DNA from: Candidatus Makaraimicrobium thalassicum
Lineage (GTDB): Bacteria > Omnitrophota > Gorgyraeia > Tantalellales > Tantalellaceae
DNA: 32,763 bases
Assembly (NCBI GenBank): GCA_003644505.1
Contig: QNCM01000016.1
Span: forward strand, 1 to 32,763
Reading direction: 5' to 3'
Shown piece by piece: positions 24,292 through 31,125 of this stretch (the first letter of the stretch is position 1; every line of letters begins with the position of its first letter). Made by a program: the position numbers and the translations under genes. The notes below the pieces were generated by a model. The model saw only the letters and a program-made list of their open reading frames with translations, was not told the origin of the DNA and did no database searches.

Positions 24292-24379
24292 GCCGGAGTG
24301 GTGAAATTGGCAGACGCGCTGGACTCAAAATCCAGTGGGGTATCCCCCCATGTGGGTTCGACTCCCACCTCCGGCACCA
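24292..24379 (+). tRNA. tRNA-Leu(CAA)
   Basis: A class II tRNA of 88 bases with an encoded 3' CCA. The acceptor stem GCCGGAG pairs with CTCCGGC (24369-24375), with discriminator A. The anticodon stem CTGGA/TCCAG encloses CTCAAAA, giving anticodon CAA, which reads Leu codon UUG. The long variable arm (GGGGTATCCCCC) and the T-loop GTTCGACTC are present. No promoter lies in the 5 bases after gpmI. Confidence 0.96.
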
Positions 24380-24383
24380 GCAT

Positions 24384-24428
24384 CCACTCCGGGAGTAGCC
24401 ACTCCGGGAGTGGCCACTCCCGGAGTGG
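24384..24428. repeat. Triple tandem 15-bp palindromic repeat
   Basis: Three adjacent 15-base units: CCACTCCGGGAGTAG, CCACTCCGGGAGTGG and CCACTCCCGGAGTGG. Each is a 7-bp inverted repeat about one central base, and each differs by one or two bases. They start four bases after tRNA-Leu. The core is shared with 16281-16299. There is no leader, spacer or cas gene, so this is not a CRISPR array. Confidence 0.8.
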
Positions 24429-24447
24429 AGTTGGCGGTAGAAGCTGG

Positions 24448-24476
24448 TTGACATTGTTTTGGGGCGGTGTTATATT
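24448..24476 (+). promoter_or_regulatory. Consensus promoter for tRNA-Ala
   Basis: A perfect -35 box TTGACA (24448-24453), a 17-base spacer and TATATT (24471-24476). The tRNA begins 24 bases after the -10 box, leaving a short leader for 5' processing. Confidence 0.8.
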
Positions 24477-24499
24477 GTTTTTTCGATAAATATTGGAAT

Positions 24500-24575
24500 G
24501 GGGCTGTAGCTCAGTTGGGAGAGCGCGTGCATGGCATGCATGAGGTCAGGGGTTCGAGCCCCCTCAGCTCCACCA
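24500..24575 (+). tRNA. tRNA-Ala(GGC)
   Basis: 76 bases with an encoded CCA. The acceptor GGGGCTG pairs with CAGCTCC with one wobble. D-arm GCTC/GAGC, anticodon stem CGTGC/GCATG, loop ATGGCAT giving anticodon GGC (Ala GCC), and T-arm AGGGGTTCGAGCCCCCT all match Ala tRNAs. A T-run (24576-24581) directly after CCA may end the transcript. Confidence 0.97.
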
Positions 24576-24583
24576 TTTTTTCA

Positions 24584-24612
24584 TTGACAAAGCGTCTTAA
24601 TGAAAATATACT
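24584..24612 (+). promoter_or_regulatory. Strong promoter for speH-speB-leuS
   Basis: A perfect -35 box TTGACA (24584-24589), a 17-base spacer and TATACT (24607-24612). Transcription should begin near 24619-24620, leaving a leader of about 130 bases before speH. Confidence 0.8.
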
Positions 24613-24618
24613 TTAAAA

Positions 24619-24647
24619 ATCTTATATAGATAAGATCTATGTAAGAT
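24619..24647 (+). promoter_or_regulatory. Predicted 5'-terminal hairpin in the speH leader
   Basis: 24619-24631 pair with 24635-24647 around an AAG loop: 13 base pairs, one a G-T wobble. The 5' arm begins at the expected transcription start. It could be an RNA-stabilising 5' hairpin or, as DNA, an operator dyad just downstream of the -10 box. Further on, 24678-24684 (AGGGGTT) can pair with AACCCTT around 24705-24711, which encloses T-rich loops; that part is weak. Confidence 0.55.
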
Positions 24648-24749
24648 ATATAAATAGTTTGGGTGTGCGTGAGAGTAAGAGGGGTTTTTTGCTCTGTTTT
24701 TTCAACCCTTTAGTCGCATAAAGGTAACAAAAATGGAGGTACATAGAAA

Positions 24750-25175
24750 ATGAAAGAGGGGAAAAAAGAATATTTCGGCCCGCATCTGATACTGGATCTT
24801 CAGCAGTGTAAAGAAGAGAAACTCGGGGATTATAGTCTGGTATTTGATGTTTTGAACGATCTTCCGGAGAAAATCGGCATGACAAAGATCACGCAGCCGT
24901 ATGTGTTCCCGTATGCCGGACTTGTCTCTGAAGATAGGGGCATCACGGGAACCGTGGTCATTGCCGAAAGCCATATTTCGATCCACACTTTCCAGGAGAA
25001 AGATTATTGTTTCGTGGACGTGTTTTCCTGTAAGGATTTTGACGTCGAATTCGCCGCTGAATATATAATAAAGGCTTTTGAGTCAAAGAAATACGACAAA
25101 CATGTTATCAACAGGGGCAAGGATTTTGTAAGATACCATCAGGCCCGGGAAGCAGCTTGCCTGCCCCAGAGGTAA
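24750..25175 (+). CDS. speH: S-adenosylmethionine decarboxylase (SpeH type)
   Basis: Makes decarboxylated S-adenosylmethionine, the aminopropyl donor for spermidine-type polyamines. The 141-residue proenzyme cleaves itself between Glu73 and Ser74 in AESHISIHT, turning Ser74 into the pyruvoyl cofactor. His79 and Cys94 match the proton donor positions known for the Thermotoga enzyme (Ser63, His68, Cys83 with the same spacing). GGAGGT lies 9 bases before the ATG. It is the first gene of a three-gene run with speB and leuS, behind a consensus promoter and a structured leader. Confidence 0.95.
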   Translation: MKEGKKEYFGPHLILDLQQCKEEKLGDYSLVFDVLNDLPEKIGMTKITQPYVFPYAGLVSEDRGITGTVVIAESHISIHTFQEKDYCFVDVFSCKDFDVEFAAEYIIKAFESKKYDKHVINRGKDFVRYHQAREAACLPQR

Positions 25176-25176
25176 G

Positions 25177-26040
25177 ATGCCGATGGAACAGTATAGTCGC
25201 TTTGCGGGGCCGGAAGGATCATGCGAGGAACAGGTTAGAGCGAAAATATGCATCCTGCCGGTTCCATATGACAGGACAAGTACATGGATGAAGGGGGCCG
25301 ATAAGGGCCCCCTTGCTCTTATAGGGGCTTCCCGGGCGCTGGAATTGTATGATATAGAGACGGATTCCGAGGTTTACAGTCATGGTATCCATACCTGTCC
25401 GCCCCTTGAGACCGCTTCCCCTCCGGAGGAAATGGTCCGGCAGGTCGAAGGCAGGGTTTCAGAACTGCTGGAGGCGGATAAATTCGTGGTTACTCTCGGA
25501 GGAGAACATTCCGTAAGCATCGGCGCGATAAAAGCGCACAGCTCAAAGTTTAAAGATCTATGTGTGCTTCAGCTGGACGCTCATCTGGATCTGAGGGATG
25601 AATATGAAGGCAGCCGGTATAATCACGCGTGCGTCATGGCCCGAGTGAAAGAGATCTGTCCGGTTGTCCAGGCGGGCATAAGGAGCATGTGCGCGGACGA
25701 AAAAACGGGACTGGACCGGGAAAATGTGTTTTTCGCGAAGGACATTATCGGTAAGGACGGCTGGATGGACAAAGCAGCGGACCGGCTTTCCGATAATGTG
25801 TATGTGACGGTGGATCTGGATGTTTTTGATCCGTCTGTTATGCCGTCAACCGGAACGCCGGAACCGGCCGGACTTACATGGAGCCAGGTCGCCGGTCTTC
25901 TGAATACTGTGTCCCGGCGGAAAAAAATAGCGGGATTCGACGTGGTAGAGCTCTGCCCGAGTACAGCCAATAAAGCTCCGGATTTTATGGCGGCAAAACT
26001 TGTGTATAAATTTTTAAGCTATATCTTCAAGGACATGTGA
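25177..26040 (+). CDS. speB: Agmatinase-family ureohydrolase
   Basis: Dinuclear Mn2+ enzyme of the arginase/agmatinase family, 287 residues. Metal-binding motifs are intact: GGEHS, QLDAHLDLRD and VDLDVFDPSVMPSTGTPEP. Agmatinase turns agmatine into putrescine and urea. Because it is paired with speH, it could instead act on N1-aminopropylagmatine, as in Thermus-like organisms; the sequence does not decide. Arginine decarboxylase (speA) and an aminopropyltransferase (speE) are not in the window. It starts two bases after the speH stop, with AGAGG just upstream, and ends one base before the leuS ATG. Confidence 0.92.
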   Translation: MPMEQYSRFAGPEGSCEEQVRAKICILPVPYDRTSTWMKGADKGPLALIGASRALELYDIETDSEVYSHGIHTCPPLETASPPEEMVRQVEGRVSELLEADKFVVTLGGEHSVSIGAIKAHSSKFKDLCVLQLDAHLDLRDEYEGSRYNHACVMARVKEICPVVQAGIRSMCADEKTGLDRENVFFAKDIIGKDGWMDKAADRLSDNVYVTVDLDVFDPSVMPSTGTPEPAGLTWSQVAGLLNTVSRRKKIAGFDVVELCPSTANKAPDFMAAKLVYKFLSYIFKDM

Positions 26041-26041
26041 C

Positions 26042-28525
26042 ATGGAACCGTATAAGTTCAGCGATATCGAGAAAAAATGGCAGAAGCGCTGGAGAGAACA
26101 AGGGCTGTTCAAAGTCGATGTAAAGAATATCTCCGATAAATATTACTGCCTTATGATGTTTCCTTATCCCTCGGCTGCGCTTCATGTCGGTCACGGCCGC
26201 AATTATATCATAGGGGACGTTGTAGCCAGATACAAGATGATGAGAGGCCTCACCGTTCTTACCCCCATGGGCTGGGACGCGTTCGGCCTGCCCGCGGAGA
26301 ACGCGGCCATCAAGAACGGCCTTCATCCCAAAGAATCCACGCGGGATAACATAACCATGATGAAACGTCAGATGGGTTCCTGGGGCGTGGAATATGACTG
26401 GGACCGTGAGGTCACCTCATGCCTCCCTGATTATTATAAGTGGACGCAGTGGATATTCCTTAAACTTTTCGAGAAAGGCCTGGCTTACAGAAAAAAGGCG
26501 TTTGTCAACTGGTGCCCTTCCTGCAACACCGTGCTGGCCAATGAGCAGGTAACGGATGGCAGCTGTGAAAGATGTGATACCCGTGTGGAACAGAAAGAAC
26601 TGGAACAGTGGTTCTTCCGGATCACCGATTACGCGCAGAGGCTGATAGACGATCTCGATAAACTGGATGAATGGCCGGAAAAGGTGCGGATAATGCAGCG
26701 CAACTGGATCGGCCGTTCCCAGGGTGTGGATATAGATTTTCCGGTAGCGGATTCTGACAGGACGCTTACCTGTTTTACCACACGTGTTGATACTATTTAC
26801 GGATGTACTTATATGGTGCTGGCCGCGGAACATCCGATGATCGAGGAACTTATAGCGGACAGTCCGGAGAAGGACAGGATCATGGAGTTTGTCCGCGAGG
26901 TCCGCAGCGAATCCAGAATAGAGCGGGTCCAGACGGCAGGGGAGAAAAGAGGCCTATTTACCGGACGGTACGTGATAAACCGGATAAACGGCAGGAAGAT
27001 CCCGCTCTGGATAGCGGATTATGTGCTTATGGAGTATGGTACAGGCGCGGTCATGGCGGTCCCTGCGCACGATCAAAGGGATTTTGAATTCGCGAAGAAA
27101 TACGGTCTGCCGGTTGAGGTCGTTATCGACGATCCCGCGGAGCACATCGATGCCGGCAAAATGACGGAAGCTTATGAAGACGAAGGTATCCTTACCGGTT
27201 CAGCGCAGTTTGACGGCATGAAAAGCCCCGATGCCATGGGCGCGATAGCTGGTCATATGGAAAAAGAGGGGATCGGCGGCCGGGCTGTCCATTATAAACT
27301 GCGGGACTGGCTTATTTCGCGGCAGAGATACTGGGGAGCTCCTATCCCGGTCGTCTATTGCGACAGCTGCGGCATTGTTCCGGTGCCTGAGGACAGGCTG
27401 CCTGTCTTTCTGCCGGAAGGCGTTGAGTTTCGTCCCACCGGAGAATCGCCGCTGAAGGACGCGCCGGATTTTGTGAAGACGGACTGTCCGTCATGCGGCG
27501 GCCCCGCGCGGCGTGAGATCGATACCATGGACACGTTCGTTGATTCCAGCTGGTATTTTCTGCGGTATATTTCGCCCCGGCTGGATGACAGGCCTTTTGA
27601 CACGGAGGATGTCAATAACTGGCTGCCCGTGGATCAGTACATCGGCGGTGTGGAACACGCTATATTGCACCTGTTGTATTCCAGGTTCATTACCAAGGTC
27701 CTGTATGACGCCCGTTATGTGGGATTCGATGAACCGTTCAAACGGCTTTTTACCCAGGGAATGATCATCAAGAACGGCGCCAAGATGTCCAAATCCAAAG
27801 GCAACGTTGTCAGCCCGGACAGCTTGATAGAAAAATACGGCGCCGATACGGTCCGCCTGTACACTTTGTTCATCGGCCCTCCGGAGAAAGACGCGGAATG
27901 GTCGGATAGAGGCGTCGAAGGAGCGTACCGTTTCCTGAAAAGGGTATGGAACCTTCTGGGCGTGCTGGATGCCGCTCCGGGATCAGGCGGGGACGAAGAT
28001 GCGCGGAAGAGCCTGTTGCGGAAGATGCACCAGACCATAAAGAAGGTGACCGGGGATATAGATGGATCATTCCATTTTAATACGGCCATCAGCGCGATCA
28101 TGGAGCTGGTGAACCGGGTATACGCGGGCCTGAGTGAAAAAGGAGAGGGCTGTTATGAAAAGAAATGCATTGAGGAGGTTTTGCGCAATACAGCCCTTCT
28201 TCTGGCGCCTTTTGTGCCGCATATAGCAGAGGAGATACACGGAAGAATGGGCGGGACGCCCGAAAGCGGCAGCGAGACAAAAACAAGTATTTTCAAATGC
28301 ACCTGGCCCGCTTTCCGGGAAGATATGCTGGAAGCGGATATGGTTACGGTCCCGGTGCAAATCAACGGTAAACTGCGCAGCACTATTGAGATGCCGCGTA
28401 ATCTGGAGCAGAAGAAGATCCAGGAGATAGTCGAGAGTGACGAAAAGATAAAAGTATGGCTTGCCGGAAAAGAAGCCCGCAAATGGATAATCCTTCCTGA
28501 GAAGCTGGTGAACATAGTGGTGTGA
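26042..28525 (+). CDS. leuS: Leucyl-tRNA synthetase
   Basis: Charges tRNA-Leu with leucine and edits mischarged tRNA. At 827 residues it has the bacterial length. The class I signatures HVGHG (49-53) and KMSKS (581-585) are present. Two zinc-type Cys clusters are visible (CPSCN with CERC, and CDSC with CPSC). The CP1 editing domain shows TRVDTIYGCTYMVLA and GTGAVMAVPAHDQRDFEFA. WYFLRY and the C-terminal anticodon and leucine-specific domains follow. It starts one base after the speB stop. Housekeeping translation behind polyamine genes is unusual and probably reflects shared promoter use. Confidence 0.98.
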   Translation: MEPYKFSDIEKKWQKRWREQGLFKVDVKNISDKYYCLMMFPYPSAALHVGHGRNYIIGDVVARYKMMRGLTVLTPMGWDAFGLPAENAAIKNGLHPKESTRDNITMMKRQMGSWGVEYDWDREVTSCLPDYYKWTQWIFLKLFEKGLAYRKKAFVNWCPSCNTVLANEQVTDGSCERCDTRVEQKELEQWFFRITDYAQRLIDDLDKLDEWPEKVRIMQRNWIGRSQGVDIDFPVADSDRTLTCFTTRVDTIYGCTYMVLAAEHPMIEELIADSPEKDRIMEFVREVRSESRIERVQTAGEKRGLFTGRYVINRINGRKIPLWIADYVLMEYGTGAVMAVPAHDQRDFEFAKKYGLPVEVVIDDPAEHIDAGKMTEAYEDEGILTGSAQFDGMKSPDAMGAIAGHMEKEGIGGRAVHYKLRDWLISRQRYWGAPIPVVYCDSCGIVPVPEDRLPVFLPEGVEFRPTGESPLKDAPDFVKTDCPSCGGPARREIDTMDTFVDSSWYFLRYISPRLDDRPFDTEDVNNWLPVDQYIGGVEHAILHLLYSRFITKVLYDARYVGFDEPFKRLFTQGMIIKNGAKMSKSKGNVVSPDSLIEKYGADTVRLYTLFIGPPEKDAEWSDRGVEGAYRFLKRVWNLLGVLDAAPGSGGDEDARKSLLRKMHQTIKKVTGDIDGSFHFNTAISAIMELVNRVYAGLSEKGEGCYEKKCIEEVLRNTALLLAPFVPHIAEEIHGRMGGTPESGSETKTSIFKCTWPAFREDMLEADMVTVPVQINGKLRSTIEMPRNLEQKKIQEIVESDEKIKVWLAGKEARKWIILPEKLVNIVV

Positions 28526-28587
28526 CCTTTCATTCTATCAAAAAAAGAAAATAGCCGCCTTTAATTTAATGCACCTTTGAAGTTCCG

Positions 28588-28675
28588 CGGACGTAAGTCC
28601 GGGGGTGTATCGGGTTCCGACGTAGTCGGACAGGCGAAGCCTGACTCGGCTAAAGCCACGGACGTCAGTCCGTGG
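28588..28675. repeat. Cluster of five small hairpins (possible IS200/IS605-like end or REP element)
   Basis: Between leuS and comEA, five perfect stem-loops follow one another: CGGAC-GTAA-GTCCG (28588-28601), TCCGAC-GTA-GTCGGA (28616-28630), CAGGC-GAA-GCCTG (28631-28643), GGCT-AA-AGCC (28648-28657) and CCACGGAC-GTCA-GTCCGTGG (28656-28675). The last is followed by AAGTTTAC. A terminal hairpin of this type next to a GTTTAC-like end recalls right ends and guide-RNA scaffolds of IS200/IS605/IS1341 elements. No tnpA or tnpB gene is present, so this would be a remnant or a non-autonomous unit. Confidence 0.6.
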
Positions 28676-28758
28676 AAGTTTACTATTTTTTTAACCCAGA
28701 TAGCGAACCAGGTCAGAGGTTTTTGTGGCGTTATATTTGATTTATAATAAATATAAAC

Positions 28759-28787
28759 TTGACAAAAAATTAAACAAGGATTAACAT
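28759..28787 (+). promoter_or_regulatory. Predicted promoter for comEA-comEC
   Basis: A perfect -35 box TTGACA (28759-28764), a 17-base spacer and TAACAT (28782-28787). The expected transcription start is at or within a base or two of the comEA ATG at 28795. Confidence 0.6.
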
Positions 28788-28794
28788 AAGATCA

Positions 28795-29193
28795 ATGGAC
28801 AAAGACAACGGAAAAAGCGCCCTGTCTCTTACAAGGCCCGAAAAACTCGTTCTTATCATTCTGTCCCTGCTCTTATTTATCGGCGCTGCGGCGCTCCACT
28901 GGCGGCGTTCACGGCCGTTCGAGAAGATCGTGGTCGCGGAAAACGGTGTCAGAAAAGAACTCACACTAAAACAGGTTGAAGGCCTGTTGCGGGAAAAACG
29001 GAAGATCAACATCAACACTGCCTCATTTAATGAGCTCACTCTCATCCCCGGCATTGGCAGGGTCCTTGCCTCCAGGATAATTGAGTACAGGAATTCTTGC
29101 GGGACTTTTTATCATGAAAGCGATCTCTTGGACGTCGAGGGCATAGGAGAGAAAAAGCTCGAGAAGATGAAAGATTTCCTGAGGATGCCATGA
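28795..29193 (+). CDS. comEA: ComEA-type helix-hairpin-helix DNA-binding protein
   Basis: Envelope DNA-binding protein used in DNA uptake during natural transformation. The 132 residues have one membrane anchor (about 17-35) and a C-terminal ComEA-type helix-hairpin-helix pair: ININTASFNELTLIPGIG (71-88), then VEGIGEKKLEKMK. Such short proteins also occur in non-competence settings, but comEC is next (18 bases between), which supports the uptake role. No ribosome site stands at a normal distance before the ATG (AAGGA is 15 bases away), and the predicted transcription start coincides with the ATG. The mRNA may therefore be leaderless. Confidence 0.88.
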   Translation: MDKDNGKSALSLTRPEKLVLIILSLLLFIGAAALHWRRSRPFEKIVVAENGVRKELTLKQVEGLLREKRKININTASFNELTLIPGIGRVLASRIIEYRNSCGTFYHESDLLDVEGIGEKKLEKMKDFLRMP

Positions 29194-29211
29194 CCGTAAG
29201 GGGCTCTTAAT

Positions 29212-30993
29212 ATGAAAAGACCTCTCCTGCTCCTCATGATCTTTTTTCTCGCCGGTATCTTGATTTCTACGGCCGCAAAAATACCGGCGATAAACGGGTG
29301 GATATGCGCCGGTCCGCTTATATTAACCATATTGATCTTTCTCATCGCCCCCTCGTTACGGCATGATAAGCTCTTTTATTCCCTTCTTTGTCTGTTCTTT
29401 TTTCTTCTCGGGATTTTCAGGTATGCAGGCTCGATGGCCCCGGCTGAAAACGATATAAGCGGATTTATAACGGAAACCCCTGAAGAAGTTCTGATCTCCG
29501 GAACAGTTACGGGTGATCCCGAATGGAAAAAGGCCTCTTACGCCTGGTATCTTGTTTTTCCTTTCAGGGCGGAACGCCTTCTTGTGAGGGGGGATGAGAA
29601 GACTGCAACCGGGACTGTCCGCGTAAGCCTTTTTATGCCCGGGAAACAGCCGCGAATAGGGGATAAGCTGGTCATCGGCGGCAGGCTGTCGCTCCCGCGG
29701 GGAAGGAAAAAACCCGGCGGGTTCAGCTACAAAACATATTTAAACCGTATGGGAGTGCGGGCGGTAATGTCTTCCGCGGAGAAAGAGCATTATTTGAGGA
29801 CCGGGATCGAAAAAGGGCCTGTGCTCTCGCCCAGGCGGCTGTTATCCGCGGCCAGGAACAACTCCGACAGTATTATGCGCGGACATCTTTCAGGCGTTAC
29901 AAGGGCGGTTGTCCGATCCGTCATCCTGGGCCTGAGAGGTGAGATAACGGAACAGACGGCCGATACGTTCATAAAGACCGGGACCATGCATATCCTGGCT
30001 GTCAGCGGCCTTCACATAGGTATTGTAGCCGTGGCGCTCATGGGACTGCTGCGGCTGACGCGGTGCCCGAGAAACCTGACATATTTTTTAACGGCACTCG
30101 GTATCTGCGCGTTTGCCGCGTTTGCCGGATGCCGGCCGTCTTCGATCCGCGCCGCTCTCATGGGGACATTTGTTCTTTTCAGCATGTCGCTGGAGCGGGA
30201 ACCGGACATTGTAAACGCCCTGGCGCTTTCGGCGTTCCTGATAACATATTTTTATCCGGGCCAGCTTTTCATGCCGGGATTTATCCTTTCTTATCTGGCC
30301 GTTCTCTGCATCATTTACGTGAGACCGCTTACAGACGCTTTTTTAAGGGTAACGCCCCGGGTGTTCGGAGAAAGCAGAACAGCCGTCATAAGAAGATACC
30401 TGCTCCGATTACTGTCGGTATCTTTTGCGGTATGGATAGGTATGATGCCGGTGATCGCTTCGTACTTTCACATAATAACGCCTGCCGTGGTCCTGTCGAA
30501 CCTCTTAGCCGTCCCCGTGCTCTTTGTAACGGTAATACTGGGCTCTGGTCTGCTGCTGGCCGGTTCTGTCGGTTTTCTGTCGCTGCCTGCGGGTTTCATC
30601 TCCAGTGCCTTGAATCTCGTCGTGCTTTTTTTTATAAAGGCTATGCGGATGATCTCACAGATCCCTTTTTCCCATATAAAAGTATCCTCACCGAATAGGA
30701 CATTCATCGCCGTGTTCTATGCGGTTCTGACAGCTGCTGTTATATTCTTCCGCCGAAACGAAAAGCAGCGGAGTTTGATAGTAATATTTCTGTTTTTCAC
30801 GGCAAATTTATTTGTGTGGGACGAAGTCGTTTTCCGCCAAACTGTCATCGCGGAAGAGAAAAAAGAGGGTTTTCGGCCGCGTAAATGCGGTAATGGCTGG
30901 ATACGCAGTTTTGAAGCGGGAATCCGTACTCCTCGTAATCTCGATTCCGATCCCGCATCGGAAGCGGATTCCGGCAAGAATGTGCTTAAGTAG
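29212..30993 (+). CDS. comEC: ComEC/Rec2 DNA-uptake channel, without the metallo-beta-lactamase domain
   Basis: Inner-membrane channel that takes up single-stranded DNA in natural transformation. The 593 residues begin with membrane helices and a DUF4131/OB-like region (about 30-200). The Competence domain follows with the signature FIKTGTMHILAVSGLHIGIV (about 254-273) and many further membrane helices to about residue 540. Full-length ComEC proteins usually carry a metallo-beta-lactamase domain and reach 700-800 residues. Here the protein stops about 50 residues after the last helix, and no such domain is present in any frame before the next gene. The tail (EAGIRTPRNL to KNVLK) is partly encoded by a dispersed palindromic repeat. 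AAGGGG lies about 8 bases before the ATG. Confidence 0.92.
   Translation: MKRPLLLLMIFFLAGILISTAAKIPAINGWICAGPLILTILIFLIAPSLRHDKLFYSLLCLFFFLLGIFRYAGSMAPAENDISGFITETPEEVLISGTVTGDPEWKKASYAWYLVFPFRAERLLVRGDEKTATGTVRVSLFMPGKQPRIGDKLVIGGRLSLPRGRKKPGGFSYKTYLNRMGVRAVMSSAEKEHYLRTGIEKGPVLSPRRLLSAARNNSDSIMRGHLSGVTRAVVRSVILGLRGEITEQTADTFIKTGTMHILAVSGLHIGIVAVALMGLLRLTRCPRNLTYFLTALGICAFAAFAGCRPSSIRAALMGTFVLFSMSLEREPDIVNALALSAFLITYFYPGQLFMPGFILSYLAVLCIIYVRPLTDAFLRVTPRVFGESRTAVIRRYLLRLLSVSFAVWIGMMPVIASYFHIITPAVVLSNLLAVPVLFVTVILGSGLLLAGSVGFLSLPAGFISSALNLVVLFFIKAMRMISQIPFSHIKVSSPNRTFIAVFYAVLTAAVIFFRRNEKQRSLIVIFLFFTANLFVWDEVVFRQTVIAEEKKEGFRPRKCGNGWIRSFEAGIRTPRNLDSDPASEADSGKNVLK
30919..30972. repeat. GATCCCGCATCGG-family repeat inside the comEC 3' end
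   Basis: CCGATCCCGCATCGGAAG (30947-30964) repeats the core found at 6905-6939 and 19578-19630. Around it, GGAATCCG (30920-30927) is inverted as CGGATTCC (30965-30972). Its translation forms the odd C-terminal residues of ComEC. Confidence 0.6.
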
Positions 30994-31031
30994 CCTTAAA
31001 TTAAGATATAAAATAGTTACATATTTCTTTA

Positions 31032-31059
31032 TTGAACACCCTATCTTTTGTGGTAGAAT
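31032..31059 (+). promoter_or_regulatory. Predicted promoter for the YD-repeat protein
   Basis: TTGAAC (31032-31037) and TAGAAT (31054-31059) are 16 bases apart. The ATG is 67 bases beyond the -10 box, with an ACTGGAGAG ribosome site at 31111-31119. Confidence 0.5.
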
Positions 31060-31125
31060 GTTACTATGATATATAAGTAACTATTTAGTGGTATAACAAA
31101 ATATTCACAAACTGGAGAGAAAAAT

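Noticed and set aside
24384-24428. CRISPR array
   Set aside because: The 15-base units touch each other with no spacers, and no cas genes are present.
23081-24454. Minus-strand frame of 457 codons opposite gpmI that also runs across tRNA-Leu
   Set aside because: It crosses a clear tRNA and repeat and lacks domain motifs; gpmI on the plus strand is complete.
30812-31069. 85-codon plus-strand frame over the comEC end
   Set aside because: It lies mostly inside comEC in another frame and has no ribosome site or domain.
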